Positions 1 through 15,822 are shown, counted from the first letter of the stretch. The stretch is 64,000 nt of DNA from G965267185 sp965267185 (GCA_965267185.1 OZ253937.1:1736001-1800000); one strand, 5' to 3'. A program made the numbers and translations. The notes: generated from the letters alone by a model not told the origin.

Positions 1-42
1 TATGACAATCGCATACCTGCTCAGTTGACCGCCGTTCCTTAT

Positions 43-927
43 TTAGCGATTTGCGAACACTTCCTCAAAGAACGGAGCAATTCTAAAATCATGGGTTATT
101 CGCCCCCTTCTTATTGTGCGTGAATGCAATGCCCCCTCATCGTTCGAGGTCCAGTTAGTGACCTTAACCCAGATGCCTTTTCCAGGCTGTTGGAGCTTTT
201 CTAGCGGGAACAAGCGAGTGTCTTTTTCATCAACGTTCTCGATGCGGCTATGCCGTTGGATATCCGCAACACTAACCCCAAGTTGTGCCGAGATCGTCGC
301 AATCAATTCGTCCCAGGGCATATGTCGTTTATCCATATCCATATGTCGGCCAACTGCTCCGATGTTGCGGAATCGAAGCAAGGCGTGGCGAGGGGCACGA
401 GACTGCAAAAGATTCGCCATTTCTGCAATTGCAGGCTCGTTAATGCCACGCGCCACGATGGTACCGGTGTTTACAATCATGCGGGCATCTATCGCGTTGT
501 CGAGAGCCCGGAGCTTCTTGTTCGCGCATCTAAGGTTGTCGATCGCTTCGTACCAGTCGTCGTTGTCGGCACCGTTCATCGAAATGTAGACGTAACGAAG
601 GCCTGCAGATTTCAGTTCGGCTGCATAATCGACGCTGGCTAATCTCAGCCCGTTTGTGAGAAGCACCGGCCGGTGACCAAGGCTTTTTATCTGGCGAATG
701 ATCCACGGTAGTTTTGGGTGCAGCGTCGCTTCAGCGCCAGCGATTCGAATCAACGTCTTGCGGGGAAACTTAGCAATGCAGTCAATCAAGCTGCTCGCAT
801 CCATGTCCGGAATTGTGCGGTCGGGAATGTAGCAATTGGCGCAGTTCATGTTGCAACGGTGTGTGATATCCACCATCACTGCCGTGAATGGGTGATCTTC
901 GGGTGCAAATACGGGGTAGCGCGTCAT
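43..927 (-). CDS. radical SAM protein
   Basis: A 294-residue protein with the radical SAM cluster motif CNMNCANC (CxxxCxxC) near residue 25, preceded by the usual 'DITHRCN' strand. An iron-sulfur cluster here would reductively cleave S-adenosylmethionine to start radical chemistry. A glycine-poor 'RIAGAEATLHP' segment follows, resembling the GGEP-type SAM-binding strand of the family. No C-terminal SPASM Cys cluster is visible, so no auxiliary clusters are expected. The ATG overlaps the stop of the upstream oxygenase gene by 4 bp, making it the last visible gene of a five-gene coupled operon with a type I exporter. The substrate is unknown; a secreted peptide or protein is my inference from the neighbours. 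Confidence 0.85.
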   Translation of the reverse strand: MTRYPVFAPEDHPFTAVMVDITHRCNMNCANCYIPDRTIPDMDASSLIDCIAKFPRKTLIRIAGAEATLHPKLPWIIRQIKSLGHRPVLLTNGLRLASVDYAAELKSAGLRYVYISMNGADNDDWYEAIDNLRCANKKLRALDNAIDARMIVNTGTIVARGINEPAIAEMANLLQSRAPRHALLRFRNIGAVGRHMDMDKRHMPWDELIATISAQLGVSVADIQRHSRIENVDEKDTRLFPLEKLQQPGKGIWVKVTNWTSNDEGALHSRTIRRGRITHDFRIAPFFEEVFANR

Positions 928-1535
928 CGAGCTGTCTCCTTGAACATTCCGAGAAGCGCGTAGCGCTCGGTCGGCCCCGTATTAATGACCATATGTGGCC
1001 AAGCCGCGTTGATGAACCATACCTCTCCGACGCTCATAGGCACGTCGACGATCTGACTTTTGTAGACGATTTGGAACGAATGCTCGCCGGATAGGAGAGC
1101 CACAAACCGGCGATGCGTTCCGTCGTCGATGTGAAGCGGCAGTGCGTCACCTGGATCGAGAACGCCGATTCGGCATCGATATGCGTCAGGTATGAGCCGG
1201 TAAATTTCCATCGCCGTTGTCGGATCATTGATATCGAACTCTGTGTATGCCGCAGGGTCGTCTCCAGCACAGCCCCGACGAGTTTTTTGGAGTGCGATCT
1301 GTCGATAGTTGGAGAGCCGATAGTCCGGGCTTTCCCCTGGGAGCCCAGCTAACGCTCGGTGGCGCGAACTCGTGCCCGTTGTGTCGCGACTGGATTTTGA
1401 GACAGCGTAGTTCACCAGCGAATTAACCGATGCTGTGGATAACTGACCAAGATAACGGAACGACGGATCACGCCGGGCGGCGCGAAGCGCCCGTCGTTGA
1501 TCCGGTGCCAATCTGCGATGTTGCATGTCAGCCAT
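924..1535 (-). CDS. aspartyl/asparaginyl beta-hydroxylase-like oxygenase
   Basis: About 203 residues. The C-terminal half carries the Asp/Asn beta-hydroxylase-like cupin core: 'LPLHIDDGTHRRF' supplies an H-x-D type metal pair and the 2-oxoglutarate-binding region, and 'NAAWPHMVINTG' supplies the distal His. The family hydroxylates Asp/Asn or Pro side chains using Fe(II) and 2-oxoglutarate. I choose the ATG at 1535 because it overlaps the end of the acetyltransferase gene by only 8 bp; an in-frame start at 1622 would overlap by about 95 bp. The N-terminal ~80 residues are basic and unrecognised. It may modify the cargo of the linked exporter together with the radical SAM enzyme (inference). 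Confidence 0.7.
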   Translation of the reverse strand: MADMQHRRLAPDQRRALRAARRDPSFRYLGQLSTASVNSLVNYAVSKSSRDTTGTSSRHRALAGLPGESPDYRLSNYRQIALQKTRRGCAGDDPAAYTEFDINDPTTAMEIYRLIPDAYRCRIGVLDPGDALPLHIDDGTHRRFVALLSGEHSFQIVYKSQIVDVPMSVGEVWFINAAWPHMVINTGPTERYALLGMFKETAR

Positions 1536-2094
1536 TGCTTTGTCCGTTCGGTGGCCTGAACGAATAGTTGACACCCGTTGGACGAAAGCCGACGCGCCGC
1601 ATAAATTTATGCGCTCGGTCAATATCGATGCCGGACGACACGTGAATCTGAATGTCCTTCGCGCTCCTTACCTCCGCCCACTTAATAAAGGCCCGCAGAA
1701 GCTTCAAAGCCGCCTGACCGCCGCCGAGAGATGCCCGCGTCGCCCGCTCGACGTAAAACGACAGCGCCATGGCGACGATACCATCACCAACAATGAAAGA
1801 GTTTGCGGCGCATAGTAGGAAGCCAACCGGGCGGTCGCTCCGTTCGGCGATTAGCAGCCCGTACGCATTCGGCCGGTCGAGCGCGCGCTGAAAAAGGCCT
1901 CTCCGCTTTTCCAAGTCATATTCAAAATCACGCATATGGCTCGCCGCATGAAACTCTAGAGAAAGCGATATCAAGCTTTCGATGTCCGCCTCGTCTTTCG
2001 CCAGCCGCACACGGATGCCTGTCGGCGGGCGCACCTTTTTCTGTTTCGGGGGCGCCGAGTAAGGCGGTGCAACTGTCGCTTCGGTAACGCTCAT
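1528..2094 (-). CDS. GNAT family N-acetyltransferase
   Basis: 188 residues with a GNAT fold: an N-terminal 'IRVRLAKDEADIESL' strand-helix, the central 'RPVGFLLCA' strand, and a 'RATRASLGGGQAALKLL' segment at the position of the acetyl-CoA pyrophosphate loop (consensus RxxGxG/A). The end reads 'RAHKFMRRVGFRPTGVNYSF', the usual C-terminal strand. The first ~25 residues are Pro-rich and probably disordered. Its ATG overlaps the hlyD stop (ATGA), so it is translationally coupled to the secretion genes. Family members transfer acetyl or other acyl groups to amines; the substrate here is unknown. Confidence 0.75.
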   Translation of the reverse strand: MSVTEATVAPPYSAPPKQKKVRPPTGIRVRLAKDEADIESLISLSLEFHAASHMRDFEYDLEKRRGLFQRALDRPNAYGLLIAERSDRPVGFLLCAANSFIVGDGIVAMALSFYVERATRASLGGGQAALKLLRAFIKWAEVRSAKDIQIHVSSGIDIDRAHKFMRRVGFRPTGVNYSFRPPNGQSNG

Positions 2095-3618
2095 CTCTCC
2101 CTCAATCCTTCGTCGCGGTAGCGGAATAGCGGCGCCAGCAGGAACTCGACCAGGGGCCGGTCGCCGGTTTTGATTTCAACGGCCGCCGACATGCCGGCGG
2201 TGAGGTTGACGGTGCGCCCGTCGACCTCCATCTGCGCGCGATCCATGGCCACCTGGGCGCGGTAGACCAGGCCCAGGTCGGGGTCTTCGACGGCGTCGCG
2301 CGAAATATGCTCGACCCGCCCGTCGATAGTGCCGTAGCGGGTGAACGGAAACGTATCGAGCTTGACCTCGACCGGCTGGCCGGCCTCGACGAAGCCGATA
2401 TCCTTGTTGAGCACATTGGCCTCGACCATCAGGCGGCCCTCGCGCGGCACGATGACCATCACCGGCTCGGCGGTGGTGACGACGCCGCCGATGGTGTGGG
2501 CGGCGAGCTCCTGCACCATGCCGTCGACCGGCGCGGCCAACAGCTGCAGACGCGCGCGCTGCTCGGCCTTGCGCAGCTCCTGCTGCGCGATGGTCGCCTG
2601 GCGCTCGACGTCGGCGAGCTCGGTCAACAGGTTGTGGCGAATCTCATCACGGGTCTGGCGCAGATCCTCGTCCACGGCATCGAGCGCCGCAACCGCCTGT
2701 TGCAACTGGAAACGCCCGGCCGCCAGGTTACCCGCCATCTCCGACTGCTCCTGGGCCAGCGCCAGATAGGTGGTGCGGGCGACATACCGTTTTTCGGAGA
2801 GGATCTTGTAGGCGCCGACCCGCTCGTCGAGCAGCGGCAGGGTGTTCTCCAGACTGTCGACGACTTCGGCGGTGGCGAAGTATTCGGCTTCGCGGGCGTC
2901 GCGCGTTTTTTTGAGTTCGGCGAGGCGGCCGGAATAGTCGGCGGCCTGGGCCTGCATCAGGCGCACCTGCATGTTGATTAACTGGGGCGGCACGCCGGCC
3001 GGCGCGAGGAAAACCTTTTCCGGCGTCCGCAGATTGGCGAGCAGAGCCTCGATGCGGGCGATGCGGACACGGGCGAGCGCCAGATCGTCGGTGAGGCGCT
3101 GCCGGTCGGCGTCGGACTCGGTGGGGTCGAGCTCGAGCAGCGGGTCGCCGGCGCGGACCGCCTGGCCGTTGGCCACGTGAATGGCGCGGACCACGCCGGT
3201 CTCGAGCGGCTGGATGATTTTCACCTGACCGGCCGGGGCAAGCTTGCCTTGCGCCACCGCAACAATGTCGATGCGGCCGATCCACGACCACGCGACGGCG
3301 ATGACCAGGAAGGCGCAAAGCGACAGGGCGATCGCCCGGGCCAAGGGGTGCGCCGGCGACTCCTCGATTTCGAGCGCCGCCGGGAGGAAGGCGCGTTCAT
3401 CGGAGCCACGTCCCGTGACGGCTGTGCCCGCGGGGGGTGGCGCGCCTCCAGCGCCTGACGCCGGTGGCGCCGGTGGGCTTGTATCCCAGCCGGCCTTTGA
3501 CAACGCTTCGCCGTGCAGGCCTTGATCGGCTTCCGGGGCGGCGCCGCGAACGGGCTTAGCCGGCGGCGCTTCTCCGCGTCCAAGTCCAGCCGGAGCCGGC
3601 CGGGGGGCGAGCTTGAGA

Positions 3619-3632
<14 letters not shown>
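2091..3632 (-). CDS. HlyD family type I secretion periplasmic adaptor
   Basis: 513 residues. A Pro/Ala-rich cytosolic N-terminus of ~95 residues precedes one membrane segment ('LCAFLVIAVAWSWIG', about 105-120). A split biotinyl/lipoyl-like domain follows ('GVVRAIHVANGQAVRAGDPLLELD' region), then a long alpha-helical coiled-coil hairpin (about 175-370) and the C-terminal beta-barrel ('GFVEAGQPVEVKLDTFPF'). Such proteins bridge the inner-membrane ABC exporter and a TolC-like outer-membrane channel. The gene starts 14 bp inside the end of the exporter gene. The N-terminal extension is longer than in HlyD. No TolC gene lies in the window. Confidence 0.93.
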
Positions 3633-5754
<2,122 letters not shown>

Positions 5755-6485
5755 AACCCAAACGCACCGTCCAGAAACCCGCCGAAAAACCATAAACCCG
5801 CATTCGACGACTACGCCATTCGAACGCTCCACTCCGCTGGTGACGGAGCTTCTGCTGCGCAATCAGCCACCGAGTTTTGGAGAACAGACCGGCCCGACCG
5901 GATCGTTAGGTCATGTTCGATTGCCATTTTCTCATCCCCCAACACCACTATGACGCGACAGTGGTTTCGCCGGTCGCTGCAAGGCCTAGCAAGTTCGATC
6001 TGGCCTCGATCTGCAATTCGGCGCTTAAAAGCAATAAAATACTGATATTTTACCATCTTTTATTGCTTTCTGTGCGAAGGATACGATGAAACAAATGCCC
6101 ACCGTCAATCGATGTTTTGTGTCACACCCGCGACAACTGTGGATAAAATAGGCTACCGTCACGATTTACACACGCATAACGGGGCGTCCGGATCGACGCG
6201 AAAAACACACCGGGAAATTCGAAAATGCCTTGCAACGCCTGGTTGTCGAAGTACCGGCTCTAAAATTCTAAAGAGTTGTCGAAGCGCTATAACTCCGCCA
6301 TATCTGAACTGTGGAAAACCGCAAAAATTTTTAGGTTAGGCAACGCGCCAAGCCCTCAAATTATTCACCTTCGGTGCATACCCGGAAGACCACGCCCAAA
6401 TCGAACCCACAAACGACAAAACTCCGGCAAAAGCCGGGGTTTGAAACGAAAACCCTTCGGGATCTTCGCTGTCCGCAGCTAAACA
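5755..6485. other. intergenic region upstream of the exporter operon
   Basis: About 730 bp with no convincing gene on either strand. The only open frames are short and resemble no family I know. It presumably holds the exporter-operon promoter on the minus strand, but I could not assign -35/-10 boxes with confidence. It is more AT-rich around 6020-6120 and contains a perfect 12-bp inverted repeat at 6028-6069, listed separately. Confidence 0.5.
6028..6069. repeat. perfect 12-bp inverted repeat
   Basis: AAAGCAATAAAA (6028-6039) is the exact reverse complement of TTTTATTGCTTT (6058-6069), with an 18-bp AT-rich spacer. It lies about 275 bp upstream of the chosen start of the HlyB-type exporter. 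It could be a binding site for a dimeric regulator with two distant half-sites, or the stem of an RNA hairpin. No transcript is known. Confidence 0.5.
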
Positions 6486-6513
6486 AAAAAGGCCCGCTTG
6501 TTACGGGCCTTTT
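6486..6513 (-). terminator. rho-independent terminator, second after rRNA operon
   Basis: A 9-bp GC-rich stem (AAAGGCCCG / CGGGCCTTT) with a 7-nt loop. On the minus strand it is followed by a run of T residues, fitting a backup terminator for the rRNA operon. The stem has A/T runs on both sides, so it could work in both directions. Confidence 0.7.
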
Positions 6514-6563
6514 CGAAGCTGCAAAACAACACCCCTTCGGGGATCAAGCCATGCGACGCCAAA

Positions 6564-6600
6564 ACAAAAACCGGCCTGGGTCCATCCAGGCCGGTTTTGG
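6564..6600 (-). terminator. rho-independent terminator of the rRNA operon
   Basis: A long stem (AACCGGCCTGG / CCAGGCCGGTT) with a short loop, ending in T-rich sequence on the minus strand, 18 bp beyond the 3' end of tRNA-fMet. It is the first terminator met by transcripts leaving the rRNA operon. Confidence 0.85.
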
Positions 6601-6617
6601 GCGCCGCTATGGCTTGA

Positions 6618-6694
<77 letters not shown>

Positions 6695-6813
6695 TCGATG
6701 GGTTAAAAAATTGGCTCTACCCGGGACGGGCATGACGTCGTGATAGGTTGCAAAAATCGCTCTGAAACACGTTGCAGCTTTCAGCTTGCTTTAGTCGTCC
6801 ATGCGTTTGGAAG

Positions 6814-6929
6814 ACCTGGCAACGACCTACTCTCCCACACCTTAAGATGCAGTACCATCGGCGCTGAGGGTCTTTACGGCCGAGTTCGGAATGGAATCGG
6901 GTGTTACTCCCTCGCTATAACCACCAGGT
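6814..6929 (-). rRNA. rrf: 5S ribosomal RNA
   Basis: About 116 nt. The terminal stem ACCTGGTGG...CCAGGT closes the molecule, and the interior holds the conserved 'CCGAACTCGG' and 'GGTACTGCATC' segments on the minus strand. Ends are set from the terminal helix and may be off by a few bases. It sits between 23S and tRNA-fMet. Confidence 0.95.
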
Positions 6930-7099
6930 CATCCAAACACATGGGCTGGAATACCAAGCAAGCTGCTTGTCGTGTGTTCTGCGTTCCTGACGTCCAAAAT
7001 ATTTGCTGTTGTCGGCGACATACGTCGACGGTTCTTGCCGCTGTACGCGGCGGCTGGTGATCTTCCGTCCAAACCCGAAGGTCCCGACGGACGACCCGC

Positions 7100-9866
<2,767 letters not shown>

Positions 9867-10124
9867 GCAGAGTCGTCGCGTACAGGGGCAAGCCCCGTCA
9901 ACGCTACGTCTCCGACTTAGCAATTTTTGGCTCCACAGAACTGCTGCTCCCCGGCCAACGGGCCGGATCAAAACATGCTGTCCTGTGGGGTCAGGATTGC
10001 AACCTATTCACGATGTCCAACAACGAAACCGCACAAGCAGCAAAAGCTGCCGGTGCGAAACTCTGGTTTCGTTCGTCCGATCGATGCGGGGGCGCCTTAA
10101 AGGCTCGCGCCGGTATTCCGTGGC

Positions 10125-10200
10125 TGGTGGAGCTGGACGGAATCGAACCGACGACCTCCTGCTTGCAAAGCAGGCGCTCTCCCAACTGAGCTACAGCCCC
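10125..10200 (-). tRNA. tRNA-Ala (TGC)
   Basis: 76 nt on the minus strand from GGGGCTG to the encoded CCA, with anticodon loop CTTTGCAAG (anticodon TGC). It lies in the 16S-23S spacer next to the 23S gene, downstream of tRNA-Ile, as in most alphaproteobacteria. Confidence 0.97.
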
Positions 10201-10215
10201 GTCCCTAAATGCAAA

Positions 10216-10292
10216 TGGTGGGCCTGGGAAGACTTGAACTTCCGACCTCACGCTTATCAAGCGCGCGCTCTAACCAACTGAGCTACAGGCCC
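10216..10292 (-). tRNA. tRNA-Ile (GAT)
   Basis: 77 nt on the minus strand from GGGCCTG to the encoded CCA, with anticodon loop CTTGATAAG (anticodon GAT). It is the first tRNA of the 16S-23S spacer and is 15 bp from tRNA-Ala. Confidence 0.97.
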
Positions 10293-10407
10293 GAAAACCC
10301 GGTCTTCTCGCTCTTGGATCGGACGACGAAGGGATGCGCCGGCGGCGGCACGTGGGGTACTTTTTGTGTCTAAGATCGATCAAGAATAGCCGAAGCTACT
10401 CCGGATC

Positions 10408-11909
<1,502 letters not shown>

Positions 11910-12083
11910 TTTGATCTCCCCATCCGAATGGGCCGAAACCGCATCGGCTGGGTTGACTTTGAGCCTTCACTTGCACAAGCGAAGCAAATCCATCTTGCGA
12001 TGGACCTGTCTTCATCAAGATGCGCAAGCAGGCGTATATGTTCACGCACCGCCGCCTGCGCATCCCTTCGTTCATCTTTACAA

Positions 12084-12094
12084 TGTCAAACAGC
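12084..12094 (-). promoter_or_regulatory. boxA-like antitermination site in the rRNA leader
   Basis: GCTGTTTGACA on the minus strand matches 9 of 11 positions of the E. coli boxA core (GCTCTTTAACA). It lies about 175 bp upstream of the 16S 5' end and about 85 bp downstream of the predicted start point, where NusB/NusE would load for rRNA antitermination. Confidence 0.5.
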
Positions 12095-12185
12095 GCACAA
12101 ACCCGCCGCGCTCCGTCGGGAGCGCCAATAACAGGCTCGTGGAGACACCGTCGCCCCGGACCAGCCGAATCGAGCGGTGGCGCGG

Positions 12186-12214
12186 GTTGTACGCCGCGTT
12201 AACCAGGGTGTCAA
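12186..12214 (-). promoter_or_regulatory. sigma-70 type promoter of the rRNA operon
   Basis: On the minus strand, TTGACA (12214-12209), a 17-bp spacer and TACAAC (12191-12186), with an A-rich tract just upstream of the -35 that could act as an UP element. Transcription would start near 12179, giving a leader of about 270 nt before 16S. The rest of 11910-12466 holds no gene I can support. Confidence 0.7.
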
Positions 12215-12466
12215 ACGCTTTTTTAACCGGTCCGGACAGCTTGTACACAGCCGCCCAAACCGTTGCCTACCCACGGTTTCATACGATTGACCGTGGCTCG
12301 CCTGCGGTACCCGCGCCATCGGCGAGTCGCGGCGCCAAAGCAACTGTTACAAAATCGTGTCCATTACTACGTTTTTCAAGCGTCACATTGGCCATAATCG
12401 CCGCCCTTCGTCTATGCTGAGAGGCGCGGGAGCACCGCACTCTGGCCACGCCAAGATACGGTTCGA

Positions 12467-12982
12467 ATGAAACGATTACTTCTCATGCGCCACGGCAAAT
12501 CCGACTGGAACAAGCTGGGCCAGGAAGACATCGACCGGCCGTTAGCGCCGCGCGGCCAAAAAGCGACCCGGCGGATCGCCAAATGGATTCAAGAGCATAA
12601 TTTGACACCGGATATGGCGTTGGTCTCGACGGCGCGGCGCACGCAACAGTCTTGGGAATCAGCCGAAGAAATACTCGGCACCGATGTCGCCACCGAGACC
12701 CGAGAAGCGCTTTATCTCGCTAGCCCCGGTGAAATCCTCGAACAGGTTGCCGGCGTCAGCGATGCCATCGAAACGGTCATCGTGGTCGGGCACAATCCCG
12801 GCATGGAATCACTGTCGCAATTGCTTGCCGGCCCTGGCACCGATCCGGCCGCTCTCGACAATCTGCGGCGCGGCTTCCCGACCGCCGCGTTGGCCGTATT
12901 CGAACTCGCCGGGGATAGTTGGGCGGACCTTAGCGCCGACGGCGCCCGGTTGGCCGCGTTCGTGCGGCCGCGCGAGCTTTAA
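12467..12982 (+). CDS. histidine phosphatase family protein (SixA-like)
   Basis: 171 residues. The phosphoglycerate-mutase-like catalytic motif 'LLMRHGKSDWN' lies at the N-terminus (the RHG His accepts the phosphate), and a second 'VVGHNPGMESL' His lies near residue 108. The short length and lack of an insert domain fit SixA-type phosphohistidine phosphatases, which remove phosphate from protein His residues such as those of HPt domains or PTS components. It stands alone, downstream of the divergent rRNA promoter and convergent with the dehalogenase gene. A phosphatase acting on small molecules cannot be excluded. Confidence 0.85.
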   Translation: MKRLLLMRHGKSDWNKLGQEDIDRPLAPRGQKATRRIAKWIQEHNLTPDMALVSTARRTQQSWESAEEILGTDVATETREALYLASPGEILEQVAGVSDAIETVIVVGHNPGMESLSQLLAGPGTDPAALDNLRRGFPTAALAVFELAGDSWADLSADGARLAAFVRPREL

Positions 12983-13011
12983 AGAGGCGTGGCGAACCAG
13001 TCGCTTGTGGA

Positions 13012-13932
13012 TTAGCGCTGGCTACGGACGAAGCCGGCGATCGCGGCGCCAACGTCGTCCGGCACGTCTTCTTGCATATAGTGGCGGCCGTGAACCGTCA
13101 CTTCGGTTTGATTCTTGAATGTTCGCGCGAAGTCGCGGGCAGCCCCAGCCAAGCCGTGACCTTCGTCGGCATTCACGAACAGCTTGGGCACGTCACTGTT
13201 CTTCAACCAGTCGGAGTAAAAAGCGACCAGCTCGTGATTGTCAGCGGGCTCGCCATCGAAGGGAATATCGTTGGGCATAACAATACCGGGCAGCTTGGTC
13301 CCGCCGGGCCGGTTCGTCGGGTAGCGGTAAACTTCTTTCTCGGCCTCCGATAGATCGCGGATGATGCCGCGCTCGAACAGCATGACCTCAACGAAGAAAT
13401 TCGAATCGAGCGCTTTCCGTTCGCCGTCGGGCGTGCGGAAACCTTGGAACGTCTCGACCCGCTCCGGCGGCATGTCCGACCAATGACGCGGCCATACCAT
13501 CGCCTCCATGTAGGCGATACCGGCGATCTGCTCGGGAAACCGGGCGGCGCGGTAGAAGCCGACCGCCGCCCCCCAATCGTGCAACACCAGGGTGACATTC
13601 TCCGTCAGGCCCAGAGCGTCGAAGAACGCATCGAAATATTCGATATTATCTTTGTAGTGGTAGGCATCGCGCGGCGAGGTCGACGAATGGCCATGGGCGA
13701 TGAAGTCGGGGGCGATAATCCGCCCCAGCCCTTCAACATGGGGAATGACGTTGCGCCACAGGAACGACGATGTGGGGTTGCCGTGCATAAACACAATCGG
13801 ATCGCCCTCGCCGAGATCGATATAAGCCATCTCGGCGTCGCCGACCCGTACCGTTTTCCGGAGTGATGGGTTCTCGGTCGAGAGGGTTTGGGCCGGATCC
13901 GGCGTCGGCAAAACCGCTTTGGGCGCGTTCAC
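13012..13932 (-). CDS. haloalkane dehalogenase-like alpha/beta hydrolase
   Basis: 306 residues of alpha/beta-hydrolase fold. 'FMHGNPTSSFLWRN' gives the oxyanion-hole HGNP with Asn, and 'VLHDWGAAVGF' gives the nucleophilic Asp followed by the halide-binding Trp (HDWG). The C-terminal 'GRHYMQEDVPDDVG' supplies the catalytic His in the 'H-x-QED-P' context typical of haloalkane dehalogenases. These hydrolyse carbon-halogen bonds to alcohols. The close relatives fluoroacetate dehalogenase and epoxide hydrolase differ around the nucleophile, so the family is likely but the substrate is unknown. It is divergent from the 2OG oxygenase operon. Confidence 0.85.
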   Translation of the reverse strand: MNAPKAVLPTPDPAQTLSTENPSLRKTVRVGDAEMAYIDLGEGDPIVFMHGNPTSSFLWRNVIPHVEGLGRIIAPDFIAHGHSSTSPRDAYHYKDNIEYFDAFFDALGLTENVTLVLHDWGAAVGFYRAARFPEQIAGIAYMEAMVWPRHWSDMPPERVETFQGFRTPDGERKALDSNFFVEVMLFERGIIRDLSEAEKEVYRYPTNRPGGTKLPGIVMPNDIPFDGEPADNHELVAFYSDWLKNSDVPKLFVNADEGHGLAGAARDFARTFKNQTEVTVHGRHYMQEDVPDDVGAAIAGFVRSQR

Positions 13933-14063
13933 AAGTCGTTTCCTTTCTTTTTACGAAGTGCTGGTCGCGGCAACGTAGCATTGTTCCCACCCTTTAAGTA
14001 TGAGGCCGAAGGGCGTACGCTTTTCGCTGTTCCTTTCGGACCGGATGGGGTGGAGGCGCTGCG

Positions 14064-15095
14064 ATGGTCGCGGTCGACCAGGCTTTTACGCGCAAAGTTC
14101 GAAACACGGATCGCCGGCCACTGCCGGTTCTTGATCTAGCGCCGTATTTCGCCGGTGATGCCGCGGCAGAAGAAGCGCTCGCCAGCGACTTGCGGGAGAT
14201 CGCCGGCGACCTCGGTTTTCTTTGCGTCGTCAATCATGGCGTCGCGCCGGAAGTTCTGCGTACCATCCAAGATCAAACAGCCGAACTCTTCGCGCTCGCC
14301 GAAGACACAAAACTCGAGGTCCAAGTAGATCAGCACGAGCGGGGCTATTTGCCCTTCCGCTCCACGGTCGTCCGCGAATCCCGTTATCACGACAAAGCCC
14401 AGATCGATTACTATGAGGCCTTTAACTACGGCACCGACTACGCCGACGACGACCCGAATGTGATCGCCGGGACGCGGCTGTTCGGGCAAAACCGTTGGCC
14501 CGACGGGGCGCCGGACCTACCAACCGCGGCGCTAGCGTATTCCGACAGCATGGACGTACTGGCCCGGAGCTTGTTGCCGCTTTGGGCACGTGCACTCGGG
14601 TTGGAGCGCGGCTACTTCGCACCGTTTTTCTCCAATGCCCACGGCTATGTGCGGCTGATCCACTATCCGCCGAAGCCGGATCTGGCGTTGGACGAGTACG
14701 GCCTCGGCGCCCATTCCGATACCTGCTTTATGACTCTGCTGCCGCGCGAAAACGAAACGGGTATTCAGGTTATGGACGCTGATGGAGAATGGTTTTGGCC
14801 CGAGACACCGGAAGACGCCATCCTGGTCAATTTCGGCCAACTGCTCGAGCGCTGGTCGAACGGATTCGTGCGCGCGACGCCGCACCGTGTGATCCCGCCG
14901 TTGGCCGGCCATAGATACTCGCTACCGTTCTTCTACAGTCCCAATTTAGGCCAACGCTGTTCGTGTCTGCCGACGTGCCACAGCGAGAATAACCCGCCGC
15001 GCTATGAGCCGGTTTCGTTCCAGGAATTTCACTCTTGGTATATGAGCCGGGTTTACGCCCACTTCGAGGCGTTCGACCAACCCAGCGACAACTAG
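14064..15095 (+). CDS. isopenicillin N synthase-like Fe(II)/2OG oxygenase
   Basis: 343 residues. An N-terminal DIOX_N-type region ('LPVLDLAPYF') is followed by the jelly-roll core with 'GLGAHSDTCFMTLL' (H-x-D), distal His in 'ATPHRVIPP' and 'HRYSLPFF' (R-x-S, binding the 2OG carboxylate). The ATG follows a GGAGG sequence closely. Enzymes of this superfamily hydroxylate or desaturate small molecules, or oxidatively close rings. The gene leads a three-gene plus-strand set with two small proteins spaced by about 12 and 16 bp, suggesting a catabolic operon for an aromatic or natural compound (inference). Confidence 0.88.
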   Translation: MVAVDQAFTRKVRNTDRRPLPVLDLAPYFAGDAAAEEALASDLREIAGDLGFLCVVNHGVAPEVLRTIQDQTAELFALAEDTKLEVQVDQHERGYLPFRSTVVRESRYHDKAQIDYYEAFNYGTDYADDDPNVIAGTRLFGQNRWPDGAPDLPTAALAYSDSMDVLARSLLPLWARALGLERGYFAPFFSNAHGYVRLIHYPPKPDLALDEYGLGAHSDTCFMTLLPRENETGIQVMDADGEWFWPETPEDAILVNFGQLLERWSNGFVRATPHRVIPPLAGHRYSLPFFYSPNLGQRCSCLPTCHSENNPPRYEPVSFQEFHSWYMSRVYAHFEAFDQPSDN

Positions 15096-15107
15096 AAAGG
15101 AACGCCC

Positions 15108-15806
15108 GTGCAGCTTTACGGCCAAGGCCTGTTGATGACGTTCACCGAGGTGCCGCCCGATCTCGAGAACGACTTCAACGAGTGGTACAACCGCGAGCAT
15201 CTCGACGAACGGATCAATATTCCGAGGTTCCGCCGCGCGCGGCGCTACGAGGGCATCGACGCCGGGATCAAATACTTCACGACCTACGAAGCGCTGACGT
15301 CGGACGACATTGCCTCACCGGCCTACCTGGATGTGCTCAAGGAGCAGACTGAGTGGAGCCGCTCGATCATGCCGCAGTTTTCCAAGTGGCACCGCATGCC
15401 GTGCCGTGTCGTCGCCGATCACACCCACGGCATGGGCGCGGCGCTCTCGCTGCTAAGACTGTTCCCCGACCCCGCACAAACCGATGAGCTGGTGGCATGG
15501 CTGAACGGCGGTGCGTTTGAAGAACTCAACAAGTCGCCCGGTATCGTTGGCGCCTGCGCCGCGTCGGTCGACCTGGACGCCGATGCCAGGCTCGCCGCCG
15601 CTTTCGGGCAGACGCTCGACCCGGATCAAAACATCGAATGGGCGATCCTTGTCGAAGGCACCGATCCCGATCAAACGACGGCCACCGCGCGGGTCCATCT
15701 GACGGAGCGGCTCTCGGCTGCTGTACTGCCGGGCACCGAACTAACCGTCGAGACCTACCGCTTCATGTACGGCAATCTGCGCACGAACGACGACGTTATT
15801 GCGTGA
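15108..15806 (+). CDS. conserved hypothetical protein, dimeric alpha/beta-barrel type
   Basis: 232 residues from a GTG start preceded by AGAAAGGAAC. The first 100 residues ('EWYNREHLDERINIP' and 'RRARRYEG') resemble stress-responsive or EthD-like ferredoxin folds that dimerise into alpha/beta barrels. The second half may be a divergent repeat of that fold. No catalytic motif can be assigned. The position between a 2OG oxygenase and a cupin dioxygenase suggests a role in the same pathway. Confidence 0.7.
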   Translation: MQLYGQGLLMTFTEVPPDLENDFNEWYNREHLDERINIPRFRRARRYEGIDAGIKYFTTYEALTSDDIASPAYLDVLKEQTEWSRSIMPQFSKWHRMPCRVVADHTHGMGAALSLLRLFPDPAQTDELVAWLNGGAFEELNKSPGIVGACAASVDLDADARLAAAFGQTLDPDQNIEWAILVEGTDPDQTTATARVHLTERLSAAVLPGTELTVETYRFMYGNLRTNDDVIA

Positions 15807-15822
15807 AAGGACACTCCGATAA

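Noticed and set aside
1528..1622. A longer start for the Asp/Asn-hydroxylase-like gene at 1622
   Set aside because: It would overlap the acetyltransferase gene by 95 bp, out of line with the 4-14 bp overlaps in the rest of the operon.
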